Source of the DNA: Cunninghamella blakesleeana
Taxonomy: Eukaryota; Mucoromycota; Mucoromycetes; Mucorales; Cunninghamellaceae
Assembly (NCBI GenBank): GCA_017871115.1
Contig: JAFCIZ010000001.1
Coordinates: 5,127,501-5,191,500 of the forward strand
Direction of reading: 5' to 3'
Length of the DNA stretch: 64,000 bases
The notes under the pieces were generated by a model. That model worked only from the letters and a program-made list of their open reading frames with translations. It did no database searches and was not told where the DNA came from. How positions within the stretch are numbered: position 1 is the first letter of the stretch; each line of letters starts with the position of its first letter. This document shows, one piece after another, positions 52,310 to 64,000 of this stretch. The translations under genes and the position numbers were made by a program.

Positions 52310-53004
52310 ATAACTGTAATATGAATTAAATTGAAGTCTATGCATTGACCACTTTATATATTTGTCATATATATATATATATATATAATTATTACTATTT
52401 TAGTGATTTTCATACATACTAAAATAAAGATACAATATTTACTCTCTAATACTATTATATCCTAAAAACTTAATTTATGTATCTTTTTTCTTTTAACTGT
52501 AATTAGTAAAAAATAATAGTTATTATGCTCAAATAAATGGAACAATCCACTCTCTCATTAAACATTATATTAGGAAATCTGCTTATATATTTTATTTTAT
52601 TTTTTCAATATAAAACTTGTTCATCTTATATTTTACTTTTTAAAAAAAATCTCATTCATATACACGTACATATATTTTCATATAATTTATATACAATCAA
52701 TGAAAAAAATAGATAAATAAACTACCATAACTTTTTTTTATTAAAAGAGTATAACAAACTATCTTTTTTGGATTTATTGCGTGTAGTACTAAATTTGGTT
52801 ATAATAAGTACGTCACTGAAATATTTACTTTACACGTAAATCGACCATTTTTGGATCTCGGGGTTTAAAGCCTTTATTATAATTTTTTAAAAATTCTTTT
52901 AGCTTCTTTCCCTTTCTTTTTTCTTTTTTTAATCCAATCTATCTACAAACTAATATAACATATATATATATAAATATATATATACATTAATATTCATATA
53001 AAAG
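52310..53004. other. Promoter region of DSK2
   Basis: About 700 bp, AT-rich, with a (AT)n run at about 52368-52387. No defined element is recognised. Confidence 0.45.
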
Positions 53005-54472
53005 ATGTCAACAATAAATATTAATATAAAATCATCTAGTGATAAAAAATTTGTTATTACTATTGAAACCACTAAAACTGTACTTGATCTTAAAAATGCT
53101 ATTGCTGAACAATCTGATGTAGCTGCTGATAGACAACGATTAATTTATTCAGGACGTGTTCTTAAAGATGGTGATACTTTAGGTGATTGTAAATTAGCCG
53201 ATGGTAATACTGTACATATGGTTAAAAGCGCTCAACCCGCAGGAGGAGGTAAAAAATAAAATGAAATAAAAATAAAAATCACATACCTATATATCATATC
53301 ATAAATAATATAATAATAATAATAATAACAGAGAAAAAATGAAGAACAAGAAAAAAAGGATTATATATATAATAAGAAAAATAAAATATAAAAAATAAAC
53401 GATGATAAAATAAAAAGAAAAGGGGTACAAGTATATATATTCTTACATAATAAAAAGAAGGAAGTCTATATAAAAAAGAGAGAAAGAGAGAAATAAAGAA
53501 ATGTAGATAGAGATACACAAATATTAAGATGAAATATATATATATATATATATATACATATATTAACATAAAACTATGTCTATTATTCTTTTTATTTTTA
53601 TAGCTAAATCAACTACAACAGCATCAAACACTTCTACTACTACAACAGCATCAACTACCAATGATAATACCAATACTAATACAACTAATGATAACAACAA
53701 CAATAATAATAATAATTCAACCCAGTCTCCCTTTGGAAATTTATTTGCTGGAGCCGGTGGAGCTGGAGGAGGGATGGATCCTTTTAGTATGTTAGGTGGA
53801 GCTGGAGGATTTGGTAATATGGGAGGAGGATTTGGAAATGGAGGAGGATTACCCGATTCCAATTTGATGAATCAAATGATGCAAAATCCAGCCTTTTTAC
53901 AATACATGTCTACTATATTACAAAACCCATCAGTATTAGATTCCATTATTAATAGTAATCCACAATTAGCTTCAATGGGACCTCAAGTGCGCACTATGTT
54001 ACAATCACCTGAATTTCGTCAAATGTTAAGTAATCCTGATTATTTGCGTCAAATGGCTGCTATGCAACAATTCGCTTCTGGTATGGGTTTTGGTGGAGCA
54101 CCACCTACTAATAATAATAATAATAATAATACATCTTCGACTCCACCTTTTAATCCATTTGCAAGTTTAGGTGGTTTTGGTGGTAATAATAATAATAATG
54201 GTGGTGGTGGTATGGATCCTCAAGTACAACAAAATATGGCAGCACTTTTTGGTAATATGATGGGTGGTGGTGGTTTACCTAATAATAATAATAATAATAA
54301 TAATAATACAACACCAACGGATACAAGATCACCTGAAGAGCGTTTTCAAGTTCAATTACAACAATTAAATGAAATGGGTTTTTGGGATGCTTCTAAAAAT
54401 ATTCGTGCTTTATTAGCTACTGGTGGTAACGTTAATGCTGCTATTGAAATGCTTTTCAGTGATAACTTTTAA
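53005..54472 (+). CDS. DSK2: Dsk2/ubiquilin, proteasome shuttle factor
   Basis: Exons 53005-53248 and 53604-54472 give 371 codons with stop. Residues 1-76 are a ubiquitin-like domain ([40 protein letters not shown]). STI1-like repeats follow in the middle ([40 protein letters not shown]). The C-terminal UBA domain spans about 325-370: [35 protein letters not shown]. Linkers are Gly- and Asn-rich; runs of Asn are coded by AAT/AAC repeats. Dsk2 carries ubiquitylated clients to the proteasome by binding chains with UBA and the 26S receptor with UBL. The length matches yeast Dsk2 (373). Confidence 0.96.
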
Positions 54473-54579
54473 TTATTTTCTTTCTTTTTTTTTTTGGAAA
54501 TATTTAAACTTTAAATACATACAAATATATATATATATATATATATATAATATACTTTTATAATAAAAAATTTACTCCT

Positions 54580-54633
<54 letters not shown>

Positions 54634-55361
54634 CATATTCATTTTTCATTTTCTTATATTAAACATTATATATATTATGAATTTCTCCCATCTATTTTTA
54701 AAAGCAAATAATTACCTTTTTTTTAAAAAAAAAAAGCTAAATTTGAAACACATGAATTAATTTTAGTACATATAGATACTTTGATTAATTAAAGTATATA
54801 CATATAAAAAAATATTATTATTAATCATTAAAGTATATAATATAGATAGATATGGATATATGTATATATATATTAATAGATTTCATACATTTATTATTAT
54901 TTTAACTGTTTTGATTAATGAAGATCAACTTTTTTATATAAAAAAAAAAAGGGAGGAGTTTCATTTTTATGTTAGGAGAAAATTATATAATGCCATAATA
55001 TTTTTTACAGCAAGTTTTATTAATAGTAATTTATTTTTTTTTATAATACAAATTGAACGAAACCTTTTTTCGGATTTTATCTTTTTATACAATAAAAGAA
55101 AAATCTATAATAATTAAATGAGGTCATGCAATTTATTCAAGATGAAACTTATTCATTATCCATTCATCTCTTTCTTTCTCTCTCCTCCCCCCAAAAAAAA
55201 ATCATAAAAAAAAAAAAAAAAAAATAGAACAGAAATATATATAAATATATATATATTATTATTATATACTTAATATTTTTTTTTTTTTGTGTAATATATT
55301 TAATTGAGAAGAAAAATTAAATAAAATAGAATGACTAATACAAAAAATACATACATAAATA
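54473..55361. other. Intergenic between convergent genes with (AT)n microsatellites
   Basis: About 890 bp with (AT)n at 54523-54550 and 54594-54631, and A-tracts near 55190-55225. The open frame at 54860-55117 is F/I/K/N-rich and not credible. Confidence 0.65.
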
Positions 55362-56727
55362 TTAACTAGTTCTAAATATATTAACAAGTAAAGTTCTTAA
55401 TTGTTGAAATATTTGTTCAACTTGAGGAGTTGGTATAAGAGAAGGGTGGTGATGAGAAGTAGCTGTAGGGGTTGAAGGTAATGATAATGATAATGAAGAA
55501 GAGCTCATATTATTATTTGTATTGATTGTTAATGGAGTTGCTGTTGATGATGTAGATGGATTAGATATACCATTATTACCATTATCATTGTTGATGTTGA
55601 TATTATTTACATGCTGATGTGAATGATTAGTTGTATTACTATTATTGTTAATATTATTATTATTATTATGGAGAGTAGAAGAAGGAGATGTGGAAGGTAA
55701 AGAAGAGGTAGAGGAAGAAGTTAGAGGAAAACTAGTGATTGAGGTAGATGTAGTTGTTACTGTAGGATCGTGTATATAAACTTTTTGTTGCATAGGAATA
55801 AAGAATTCAATATTTCTTAAACCAGAACTACCAATGACACTGCTATCAGTCCTATCATGATACATATCATTTTTTCCTCGAGATGATTCCATTAAATATG
55901 CCTTCACTGTTTTCATCAAGACATCACTTCGTTTAGATAACCAATTAGAATGCTGTTGAGGATGGTCGATAGTGGATGGCATATAATGTTCAGGTTGTTC
56001 TAGATATTGATCTGGTAATAAAAACAATGGAATAGAGATACTACTGATATCATATTTATAAGTTAATCGTAATATATTTCGAAGCCCATTCATTAAAGGA
56101 TGACGATTTGACAATTCAGTTTGCAGTATGGCTAGATAGATAAATTATAATAAAAAGTAAAAAAAAAAAAAAAAGAGAGAAAAATAGACCATTATTATTA
56201 TTATTATTACACTTTTATAAATATACTATTTTTCATTTACCATCACTATCAATAATTAAATGAAAAACAATTTGATTTAAAGGTAGGTTTGAATGTCTTG
56301 TAATAAAAAAGGAACCCTCCTTCAATACATCTGGATGATCTTTGATATCCTTTTCAATAGTATCCAATTGTTGATTCATGGAAGGAAAATGAAACTCCGT
56401 TGAACGTTGACATCGATCAAATAAACTTTTATTACTACCTTTTCCAGTTAAATAATATTGTTGTTGCTGTTGCATTAATTCCTTTTTTTCTACTAAAACA
56501 ATTAAAGCACATAATTGATTGGTGTAAAGGCGCATAGTGGTTTGGGCTTTATAAGCTAATTCTTTTTGTTCATCAAATGGTAAAGGATCAACTAAATCTG
56601 CCGCTACATCGGCTACCATTAATCTTAAATTATGGGTAGTTTTAATTTGCGCAGTGCCTAAAGTAATTGTAAATGATTCTACAAGTTGAGATGGCTGATT
56701 ACTAGAAGAAGATACAAACCGTGTAGG

Positions 56728-56767
<40 letters not shown>

Positions 56768-56806
56768 AAATATAAAAGATAGATAGACGATTAATATTTC
56801 ACAATA

Positions 56807-56838
<32 letters not shown>

Positions 56839-57878
56839 AATATTATCAATTGGAGAAGAGGGATTTACTTTTCATCATGTTCAATGCCAAGATTTTCCAT
56901 TGCCTTTCCTAACCAACCACCTAATTTTCTTACAGAACTAAGATTGGTATTTTCCATTGCTTGTTTTTGTTGTTGTAAAAAAGATATAGGATTCCAACTT
57001 TTTCCATTTGTCATCGGATTTGTTTTTTGATTAGTTAATAAAGAAGATGATGAGGGTGGAGGAGGAGGAGGAGGAGGAGGAGTAGAAGTAGGAGATATTA
57101 ATTTTTGTAAAGAGTGACGTCTACTATTATAGTTTGTATTATCATTATCTTGTAAAGAAGATAAAGAAGAGGTGGATTTTCTTTTTGATTGCTGTTGCTG
57201 TTGATCAATATAATCATCCACTTGTTTTGAATTTTCAATCAACATTTGAATGGCACTTTCTAGGCTTTGTTTATTAGTTAAAAATAAGGCTGTTTCTGCT
57301 TGTTCTTTTGTAAAACCCATTTCTTGAATGCTTTTGACCATTTTTATTAATTGAGGATCATTTTGCGATGATGGATGTTGTTGAGTAAAAGATAATCGAT
57401 GGTGATGATGACTTGAGGTTGAGCCTTGCCTTGATCTTTTTTGAATAGAAGAAGGAGAATGAGTAGATGAAGTAGTGGAATGAATAGAAGAAGAAGAAGA
57501 GTTGGTGGAGGAAGTAGTAGAATTGGAAGAGAATTCGCTTTTTTTCCATGTTCGACTTGCTGCTAAATCAACCAATTCTTTCCCATCTATCATAGTCATC
57601 ACATCTTGCTGGTTTGTTTTATATTGAGATAAGCGTAATTGATATTCCCTATACAATTCCATTACAAAATCTCTATATTCTTGTCTCTGACTTTGATGTG
57701 TCTGTAATATATCTGAAGCAAAAGTAGCTTGCATGATTTCCATTTCTTCTACATGTTTAGCGAATAATTGAGTAGTTTGTTGTTGTTGTATTAAAGATGA
57801 ATCCATTTCTTGAGCCTGCCTAGAATAAAGAGAAATAAAGAAGAAAAAGAATAGATAAATAATCATTCTTGCACGTTA

Positions 57879-57946
<68 letters not shown>

Positions 57947-58524
57947 GGATGAACAAATTACCTTGTTTGTAAAGCGATTAGAGCTTGATGATGTTTATTT
58001 AATAAATCATTAATATAAAGGGTATAACTTTGATCCAGTTTTAATAAAGCATCAAATATGGAAGCAATTGGACTTTTAATAAGAGTAGAAAAAGCACGAG
58101 GGAATTCATCCTATATATATATAAAGAGGGCGCGTTTTAATAATGATAATAATAAAATAAGGTTTTCAATATTAATATTGTTAATTCTATTATTACTACT
58201 TACTTCTTCAGGTTTAATATGGTATTGAATTGTATTATCTTGATATTTATTAATAAAATCTTGACGTGTTTGTTGTTTTTGATTAGTAGGAGAAGACAAA
58301 GGATGAGGAGGAGAGATAGATGATAAGTTGAGTTGTTGACAAGTAGTAGTTAAAGTAGATAAAATAGGAAGTGTATAATAAGGAGGTATATTATGTTGAT
58401 GGCATAGACTATAAGCAATTGCTTTTAAAGAACTATTATTAGTATGTTGTTGAGGAATGGATATAGAAAGGGGTTGTTTTAATATAGGAAGTTGAATAGT
58501 TATTTGAATATATTCTTCTTCCAT
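55362..58524 (-). CDS. Large conserved protein with UBA domain, possible C12orf4/FERRY3 (DUF2362) homologue
   Basis: Exons 58204-58524, 57962-58110, 56869-57819, 56241-56731 and 55362-56131 give 894 codons with stop. A helical region follows the N-terminal 107 residues (DEFPRAFSTLIKSPIASIFD, then LLNKHHQALIALQTRQAQEM). A clear UBA-like domain is in exon 3: PQLIKMVKSIQEMGFTKEQA, then ETALFLTNKQSLESAIQMLI. The region after it (VESFTITLGTAQIKTTHNLR, then STEFHFPSMNQQLDTIEKDI and SFFITRHSNLPLNQIVFHLI) gives the impression of metazoan C12orf4. Ser-, Asn- and Pro-rich inserts explain the extra length over the human 552 residues. If correct, the protein would be an endosomal Rab5-effector complex subunit; that assignment is tentative. 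Confidence 0.6.
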
Positions 58525-58592
58525 TATTGTCTATTATTAATTATATATATATATATATGTGTGTGTGTGTAGTGTAAATATATGTATAAATA

Positions 58593-58625
<33 letters not shown>

Positions 58626-59220
58626 TAATAATAATAATAATATAAAAAAAAAAAGCTTATATATATAGGGGAAAAAGGAAGGAAAGGGAATTAAAAAAAA
58701 ATCATAATAAAAGTAAAAAAAATATGAGCGGGTTTTAAAAAAATCCATTAACAAAATGTGCAGTTTTTTTTTTTTTTTTATTTATGCTTATACTTTTGAT
58801 ACTTCTAACTTGTAGTTATGTTTAATATTTTCGGTTCATTGATCAAAAATGAAATATATGCTTATTCATTTTATTTTACTCCTTGATGATAGACATCCTT
58901 GAATGAAGTTTTTATTTTTAATATTATATAGATATATCTATATATATACTGTTTAAACCGAAGCATTCCAAACTATAAACAATAATATAGTCAAAAAAAA
59001 AATAAGCATTATTTTAGGAGCGAGTGAGAGAGCAAGAGGGGAAAAAAGTACCTTTTTTTTAAACAATGATTCCAAATTAAAAAAAAACCATCCCCAAAAA
59101 AAAAAACCTATTTCTATATCTCCCTGAAATAAACATAGCTTTTTTTTTTTTTTTTGGTTGTTGTGAATAAAAGAAAGACGTGGCGTTTATGCATTTTATT
59201 AGTTATATATAATATATATA

Positions 59221-59252
<32 letters not shown>

Positions 59253-60202
59253 TTATCTCCCATATTATTTTTATTATTCTACTTTATCATTTAATCTATT
59301 TTATTAATAATAATAATAAATAAATAAATAAATGATAATCAATCGAAAATAAACAATGAGAAAATAAAAAAAATAAAAAGGTATGATCAACACATAAATA
59401 AACACACACATGAACCAATTTTATATAAAAAGGTTTTTATACATAAATGATCAATGGTAAGGATAGTATTTATTTGTATCTATATTTTTTTGTTGTCAAT
59501 AATAAATAAGATGAACCTTCGCGAAGGAGTTTTAATTTCTTCTATTTATTTTTATATTTTTTTTTTTTTAGTGAATGATTTTCGTTGTACTATGCTAAAA
59601 TGATGATGATGATGATAAACTAAACTAAACTAAGAAAAATAACAAAAAGGGGAAAGAGCAGAGCGAGGGAGAACGAATTAAGGGAGAATGATGATGAGGA
59701 GGAGGAGACAGAAAATGGAAGGGGAGTTTTTATATAAATAAAAATATAAATAAAAAATTTTTTTAAGGCGGAGAGGAACTATCAATGAAGGACAATGAAA
59801 AAAAAAAAAATATAAAGAAAAAAAAAAAGTTCCGAGACCTTTTGGGGGAGTAAAGAAGAGAGTGAGAATTAGAAGAGGAGAGTTAAGAGAGAGGGGGGAG
59901 AGAAGTGAGAAAAAGGAATTATCACAAAAAAAAAAAAAAAAAGAAAGAAAATAGATGATTGAAATAATAATAATAATAATAATAATAATCTGTGTTTCTT
60001 GACCATCTTTTTTTTTTTTGGGTTGAATCAAGTTGTGTTTTTTTATCTCCCCCAAATAATTAAAAAAAGGGATTTCCAAGCATTTGGCCAAAAAAAGAAA
60101 TCTAAACTTTAAATTATTTTTTATTTAAATTGAAAAAAGTTTTGATCAAAATATATTTCTTTTTTCTTCTTCCTTCTCTTTTTTTTTTTTCTATTCTATA
60201 TT

Positions 60203-60236
<34 letters not shown>

Positions 60237-60301
60237 AATTATATTTATATATCTACCTCTCTCTGTCTCTCTCTCTCTCTCTATTCTCAATTTTATTTAA
60301 T
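58525..60301. other. Intergenic, divergent promoters
   Basis: About 1.8 kb with (AT)n tracts, A-tracts and a (CT)n tract at about 60257-60283, 20-45 bp before the cyclin ATG and likely core-promoter or 5' leader sequence. The 137-aa frame at 59678-60091 on the minus strand is homopolymer-derived (poly-I, poly-F) and not credible. Confidence 0.6.
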
Positions 60302-61321
60302 ATGACACCACCATCTTCATCATTATTAAAAATATTATCATGTTCCAATTCAACACAATTAGCTGATTTTTGTTCATTAGCAATGCCAAACATATGGGGA
60401 CAATTAAAACAACAACCATTAAAAAGAACAGTAACATTTAAACAATATTGTCAAAAGCTCATCAAAGCAACACAGATTTCATGTGCTTGTATTCTTGTTG
60501 CATTCTATTATATCCATCGATTAAGATCAGCCTATCCATTTATTCATGCATCTATTGGATCTGAAATTAGATTATTTACTACCGCACTTGTTTTAGCCAA
60601 TAAATATTTAGATGACAATACATTTACCAACAAGACATGGTCTGAAGTATCCAATATTCCAGTATTAGAATTAAATATTATGGAAATGGAATTTTTATCG
60701 GCCTTACAGTATAATATCCATGTTCCTTATGATCAATTTTTCAAATGGGTATTACAATGCCACTCATGGATTGTTCCTACTTTGTTATTAAAACAGCAGC
60801 AACAACAACAACAACAACAATTAACCACTCCTCCTTCTCCATTATTATTATCCTCGCCATCCTCGTCATCCTCTATACCTTCATCACCTTGCCCCTCTTC
60901 CTCATTATCCACTCCTCATTTGAAAAGATCATTACAATACGATGATAGCGATGATGAATATTCTACCTATACCAACAATAACAAACGTAGATCTACCAAT
61001 GCAAACCATCATCACCATCAATCTTACCAACCAAAGATGCCTTATACTCCACCCGAAACCTATCAGCCTATTCATCCATACATGTATCAAACACAAGTCC
61101 CTCAAATACCACCACCATCGTATCCAATGATCCATCCTATGATGATGGCTAATAATGGCAATGGCAACAGCCAAACCAACCCTATTATATTATCAAACTA
61201 TAACGATTGCCATCGTCCTATTCTTAGCTGGTCATCATCTTCCTCGGCTTTAGCCTCTTCTCATCATCATTATTCCACTCGTTTACTTGCCACAAGAGTT
61301 CGTAATTTGGAAATTGATTAA
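60302..61321 (+). CDS. Cyclin of the Pcl/Pho80 type
   Basis: A single 340-codon frame including stop. The cyclin box spans about residues 50-155: FKQYCQKLIKATQISCACIL, YIHRLRSAYPF, RLFTTALVLANKYLDDNTFT, NKTWSEVSNIPVLELNIME and EFLSALQYNIHVPYDQFFKW. This is the pattern of fungal Pcl1/2/9 and Pho80-class cyclins, which activate the Pho85 kinase in cell-cycle, polarity and nutrient control. The C-terminal 180 residues are low-complexity (Gln, Ser, His and Pro runs) and likely disordered. The start sits directly after a pyrimidine-rich leader. The cognate kinase is not in the window. Confidence 0.88.
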   Translation: MTPPSSSLLKILSCSNSTQLADFCSLAMPNIWGQLKQQPLKRTVTFKQYCQKLIKATQISCACILVAFYYIHRLRSAYPFIHASIGSEIRLFTTALVLANKYLDDNTFTNKTWSEVSNIPVLELNIMEMEFLSALQYNIHVPYDQFFKWVLQCHSWIVPTLLLKQQQQQQQQQLTTPPSPLLLSSPSSSSSIPSSPCPSSSLSTPHLKRSLQYDDSDDEYSTYTNNNKRRSTNANHHHHQSYQPKMPYTPPETYQPIHPYMYQTQVPQIPPPSYPMIHPMMMANNGNGNSQTNPIILSNYNDCHRPILSWSSSSSALASSHHHYSTRLLATRVRNLEID

Positions 61322-61722
61322 AAGTAAAAACTGGTTTTTTATTTTCTTATATATATTATTGTACATTTTATTATTATTTTAGAATCATTCCACTATGGCT
61401 TTGCCATTATAATCATTATTCTTTTAAGGGATTTACTTCTCTTATATAATTCTTATACATATTATTAGTGCTTTTACCTTAAAAAGTAGATATATATTAC
61501 ACATACATACATTCACATATATATATATATTACATACATAATTTTTTTTACCTACATATTCTCCTTATAATAATCTATTTTACATTTTTCTTCATCCTTT
61601 ATAATAATAATAATAATAATAAAAACAAACATGATCATTCTTTTCAATTATTTTTTATAAAGTTTGTAATAGCATAAAAAAAATGAACTGGGTTTTAAAA
61701 AAAAAAAAAAAGGTGAGAAGAG

Positions 61723-61762
<40 letters not shown>

Positions 61763-62726
61763 CATTCACACCTGTCAAATCACACGTTACAAATGCATAT
61801 ATATCAAATTATTCCCTAACTAGATAACAAGTTTCACCATCAATGCGGGCGTAAAAAAAAAAAAAAAAAAAAAAACCTTTCTTTTTTAGTAAGAAAGGCG
61901 CGCATATTATTATTATTTTTAATGAAAAAAATAAATAAATAAATACATCGATATAAATAAATAAAGCACTTGTACAGACTAAAAATTAAATTACTTTATA
62001 AAATAAAATGATATACAAGACCCTCTTTCTCTATTTTCTTTAATTTAAACCGACGGATAAACTAAAAGCGAAATTTATTTTTATATTATTTTATTTCCAT
62101 TTTATTTTATCTTATGTTTATATATAACTCTTCGCTCTTTTCTTTTTTATTATTTATTTTGCATATTAGCCAATAAAAATGAAATGCTGAACATTTTTTT
62201 TTAATATTAAAAAGAAAAAAAAAAAAAAAAAAAAAAACGTAATGTCAAAGTAAGGGAATAAAATTATAAACCAATTAAGATGTGAGAATATCATCCCAAA
62301 AAAAAAAAAAAAAAAAAGAAAAAAAAATCGAGATAACTTGGGTAACTTTTTAGTAAAATAAGTTGATGATAATGGTTGTGTCAATATACAAAAAAAAAAA
62401 AAAAAAAAAAAAAATGGGGGATATACATTTTAAGTGCGTGTGTGTGTATAAATACATATATATATATCTCTATATATAGTGGAATGGTGATGATGATGAT
62501 GATGATTATTATTATTATTTTTATTATTATTATTATTATTTTTCTTGTGTAAGGTAAAAAAAAAAAAAATTCATTATGTCGATCAAGCATGATATTTCTC
62601 TCTTTCTCTCTTTCTCTGTCTTGGCAACCTAGAATGTTTATTATTTTTAGTGTTTCTCAATAATTGTTGAGGCTGATAGAAATAAGTAACACAAAACCTT
62701 TTTTTTTTTTTTTCATCATCTTATTC

Positions 62727-62732
62727 CACGTG
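62727..62732. promoter_or_regulatory. CACGTG E-box (first)
   Basis: Core of Pho4/Cbf1-type bHLH sites, 1.2 kb before the start at 63956. Motif evidence only. Confidence 0.25.
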
Positions 62733-63138
62733 AGTCGATTTTGATAAAAAAAAAAAAACTAAGTTTATTATAATTTAAATAACCGATATGTCGGTTAACT
62801 AATAAGGCAAGATTGATTCGTCTTTTTTTCTTTTTTCTCTTGGGCTTCTTTTTTCGTTCGTTTCTTTGTTCGGAGCTCTCACTATTTTGCTTTTATTAAA
62901 TAATCGATACATTTTGATTTGTTCTTTTTTTTTTTTTTTCATAGAAACCCTTTTTTAAAAAAAAGATCCCCCGCTTTAAACTATTTTTCCCTCTATTTTT
63001 TTAAATCTCCTCCTATTTAACCAATATAATAACTAATATAAAGAAAAAAAATGGCCATATAATATATATTTATATATATTATGATAATTATTACTTTTAT
63101 TATTAGTAGTATACCTTATTATATAATTTTTTTTTTGC

Positions 63139-63144
63139 CACGTG
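63139..63144. promoter_or_regulatory. CACGTG E-box (second)
   Basis: Second copy, about 810 bp before the start at 63956. A pair of such boxes in an otherwise GC-poor gap is suggestive only. Confidence 0.25.
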
Positions 63145-63955
63145 TTTGAAACCAATTTTATTTTATTTTTCATTTAGATTAGTTTTAGTTTCGTTATATA
63201 TAAATATATATATATTTAGTGGAAAAAGATATATTTGGTATATGTCATCCAATCATTTGGTTATTATATATTTGAAAAATCATCTTTCCCCCAAAAAAAA
63301 GATAAATATATATTTATATGTACACATGGAAAAAAAAACAATCATCAAACATGATTCACAAATAGTGTCACTAGAGAAAGAAAGAAAATATTTTTTTTTT
63401 TTTTAATCGGGAAAATAATTATAACTTGGTAAGAAAAAAAAAAAATGTATGTATATTTAAATTGCATGAAACTTTAAAACCCTCACTCTCATTTTTTTTT
63501 TCTTTACATTAAAAAAAGCGGATCTACAAAAACTTGGTTAAAACAACAACAAAAAAAAAAGAAAACAAGTTTCACGGGATTAAAAAATAATAATACAGAC
63601 TTTTTTTTAAGGAGAAATGCATTACTAAAATATTATCTATATGTTTGATATAATAATAATAATAATAATAATAAATAATAAATAATAAATATATAAAAAG
63701 TCCCATCTAATAAGTTGATCTTAAATTATTATTTTTGGTTAAACATTGAAAATTAAAGTATGAAAAGGGGAGAAAAAAAACGAGTTGGATTGAAAAAAAA
63801 AAAAAAAAAAAAAAAATTCAATTTTATATATATGTGTGTGTAAAAGTTCAAGTGTGTGTGTGTAAGTGTACCATCATTATTTAGTATCTTATTTTCTCTC
63901 TATTCATTCTCTCCTCCCCCCCCCCTCAGTCTCTCTCTCTCATAATTATGTAACT

Positions 63956-64000
63956 ATGAAAAAAATGGATAAGCGTCGGAGTTATATGCCCGAAAATCGA
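63956..64000 (+). CDS. Start of an unidentified gene, cut by the window end
   Basis: ATG at 63956 opens a frame MKKMDKRRSYMPENR that runs to the window edge. A long (CT)n/C-rich leader at about 63895-63940 sits just upstream, as before the cyclin start at 60302. Codon content is richer in GC (CGTCGGAGT, CCCGAA) than the surrounding gap, which favours real coding sequence. Fifteen residues are too few to name it. An alternative ATG follows three codons later. Confidence 0.45.
   Translation, partial: MKKMDKRRSYMPENR

Larger units (their letters stand above)
61322..63955. other. Long intergenic region with simple-sequence tracts and two CACGTG boxes
   Basis: About 2.6 kb. It holds (AT)n at about 61723-61760, long A-tracts at about 61853-61875 and 62216-62237, and many T-tracts. 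CACGTG appears at 62727-62732 and 63139-63144, both upstream of the next gene. No coding frame is credible; those of the track length here are homopolymer-rich. Confidence 0.6.

Noticed and set aside
53294..53569. Minus-strand 91-codon frame between DSK2 exons
   Set aside because: Lies in the DSK2 intron and is Y/F/I low complexity.
54860..55117. 85-codon plus-strand frame after DSK2
   Set aside because: Rich in F, I, K, N and Y as expected from AT-rich noncoding DNA; no homology recognised.
59678..60091. 137-codon minus-strand frame
   Set aside because: Composed of poly-Ile, poly-Phe and similar runs from homopolymers; no domain, no splice context.

Overview
The window is a very AT-rich piece of a nuclear genome from an early-diverging fungus, most likely a Mucoromycota (Mucorales-type) species. 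The evidence is: short AT-rich GT..AG introns of about 60-360 bp; long homopolymer, (AT)n and (CT)n tracts between genes; a velvet-domain regulator; a chromodomain H3K9 methyltransferase; a fungal Noc4, Kti12 and Rpa34 set; and mitochondrial-type proteins (HIG1, EngB-like) that argue against anaerobic gut fungi. No bacterial operons, CRISPR arrays or tRNA genes were recognised. I joined exons by eye; for the multi-exon genes the exon lengths add up to an open reading frame, so most models should be close to right.

Layout. 1-460: 3' end of an EngB/GTPBP8-like GTPase (+). 603-2778: velvet protein (-). 4040-6547: NOC4 (+). 7014-9450: V-ATPase subunit B (-, nine exons). 11415-12299: NmrA-like NAD(P)-binding protein (-). 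13410-14411: hotdog thioesterase-like protein with an 8-nt microexon (+). 14586-15217: small coiled-coil protein (+). 15459-16841: glyoxalase II (-). 17501-18680: KTI12 (-). 19288-21305: PY-motif arrestin adaptor (+). 21854-24257: DUF1399/GRDP-like protein (+). 24404-24981: HIG1 protein (-). 25472-29622: kinesin-4-like motor (+).

31010-36891 is a complete, apparently very young Ty3/gypsy chromovirus: two identical 408-bp LTRs, a 5-bp target duplication, and one intact 1612-codon gag-pol with a C-terminal chromodomain. It abuts a MITE-like element and lies about 0.9 kb from the 3' end of a Clr4/SUV39-type H3K9 methyltransferase gene (37829-40179, -). More short inverted-repeat elements of the same family, including a head-to-head pair with a near-perfect stem of about 110 bp, occupy 40.86-41.38 kb, and a second type lies at 41.6-41.8 kb.

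The rest: 42761-44817 EHD-type dynamin-like ATPase (-); 47065-48591 lipase (-); 49720-49869 U2 snRNA (-), divergent from RPA34 (50138-51237, +); a decayed ubiquitin-like duplicate at 52117-52309 next to the intact DSK2/ubiquilin (53005-54472, +); 55362-58524 an 893-aa protein that may be a C12orf4/FERRY3 homologue carrying a UBA domain (-); 60302-61321 a Pcl/Pho80-type cyclin (+); and the first codons of another gene at 63956-64000 (+).

The genes are ordinary housekeeping and regulatory genes and do not form one pathway. The most noteworthy material is the young chromovirus and its neighbourhood, the MITE family, the microexons, and the decayed UBL duplication. I found no convincing novel multi-gene system.
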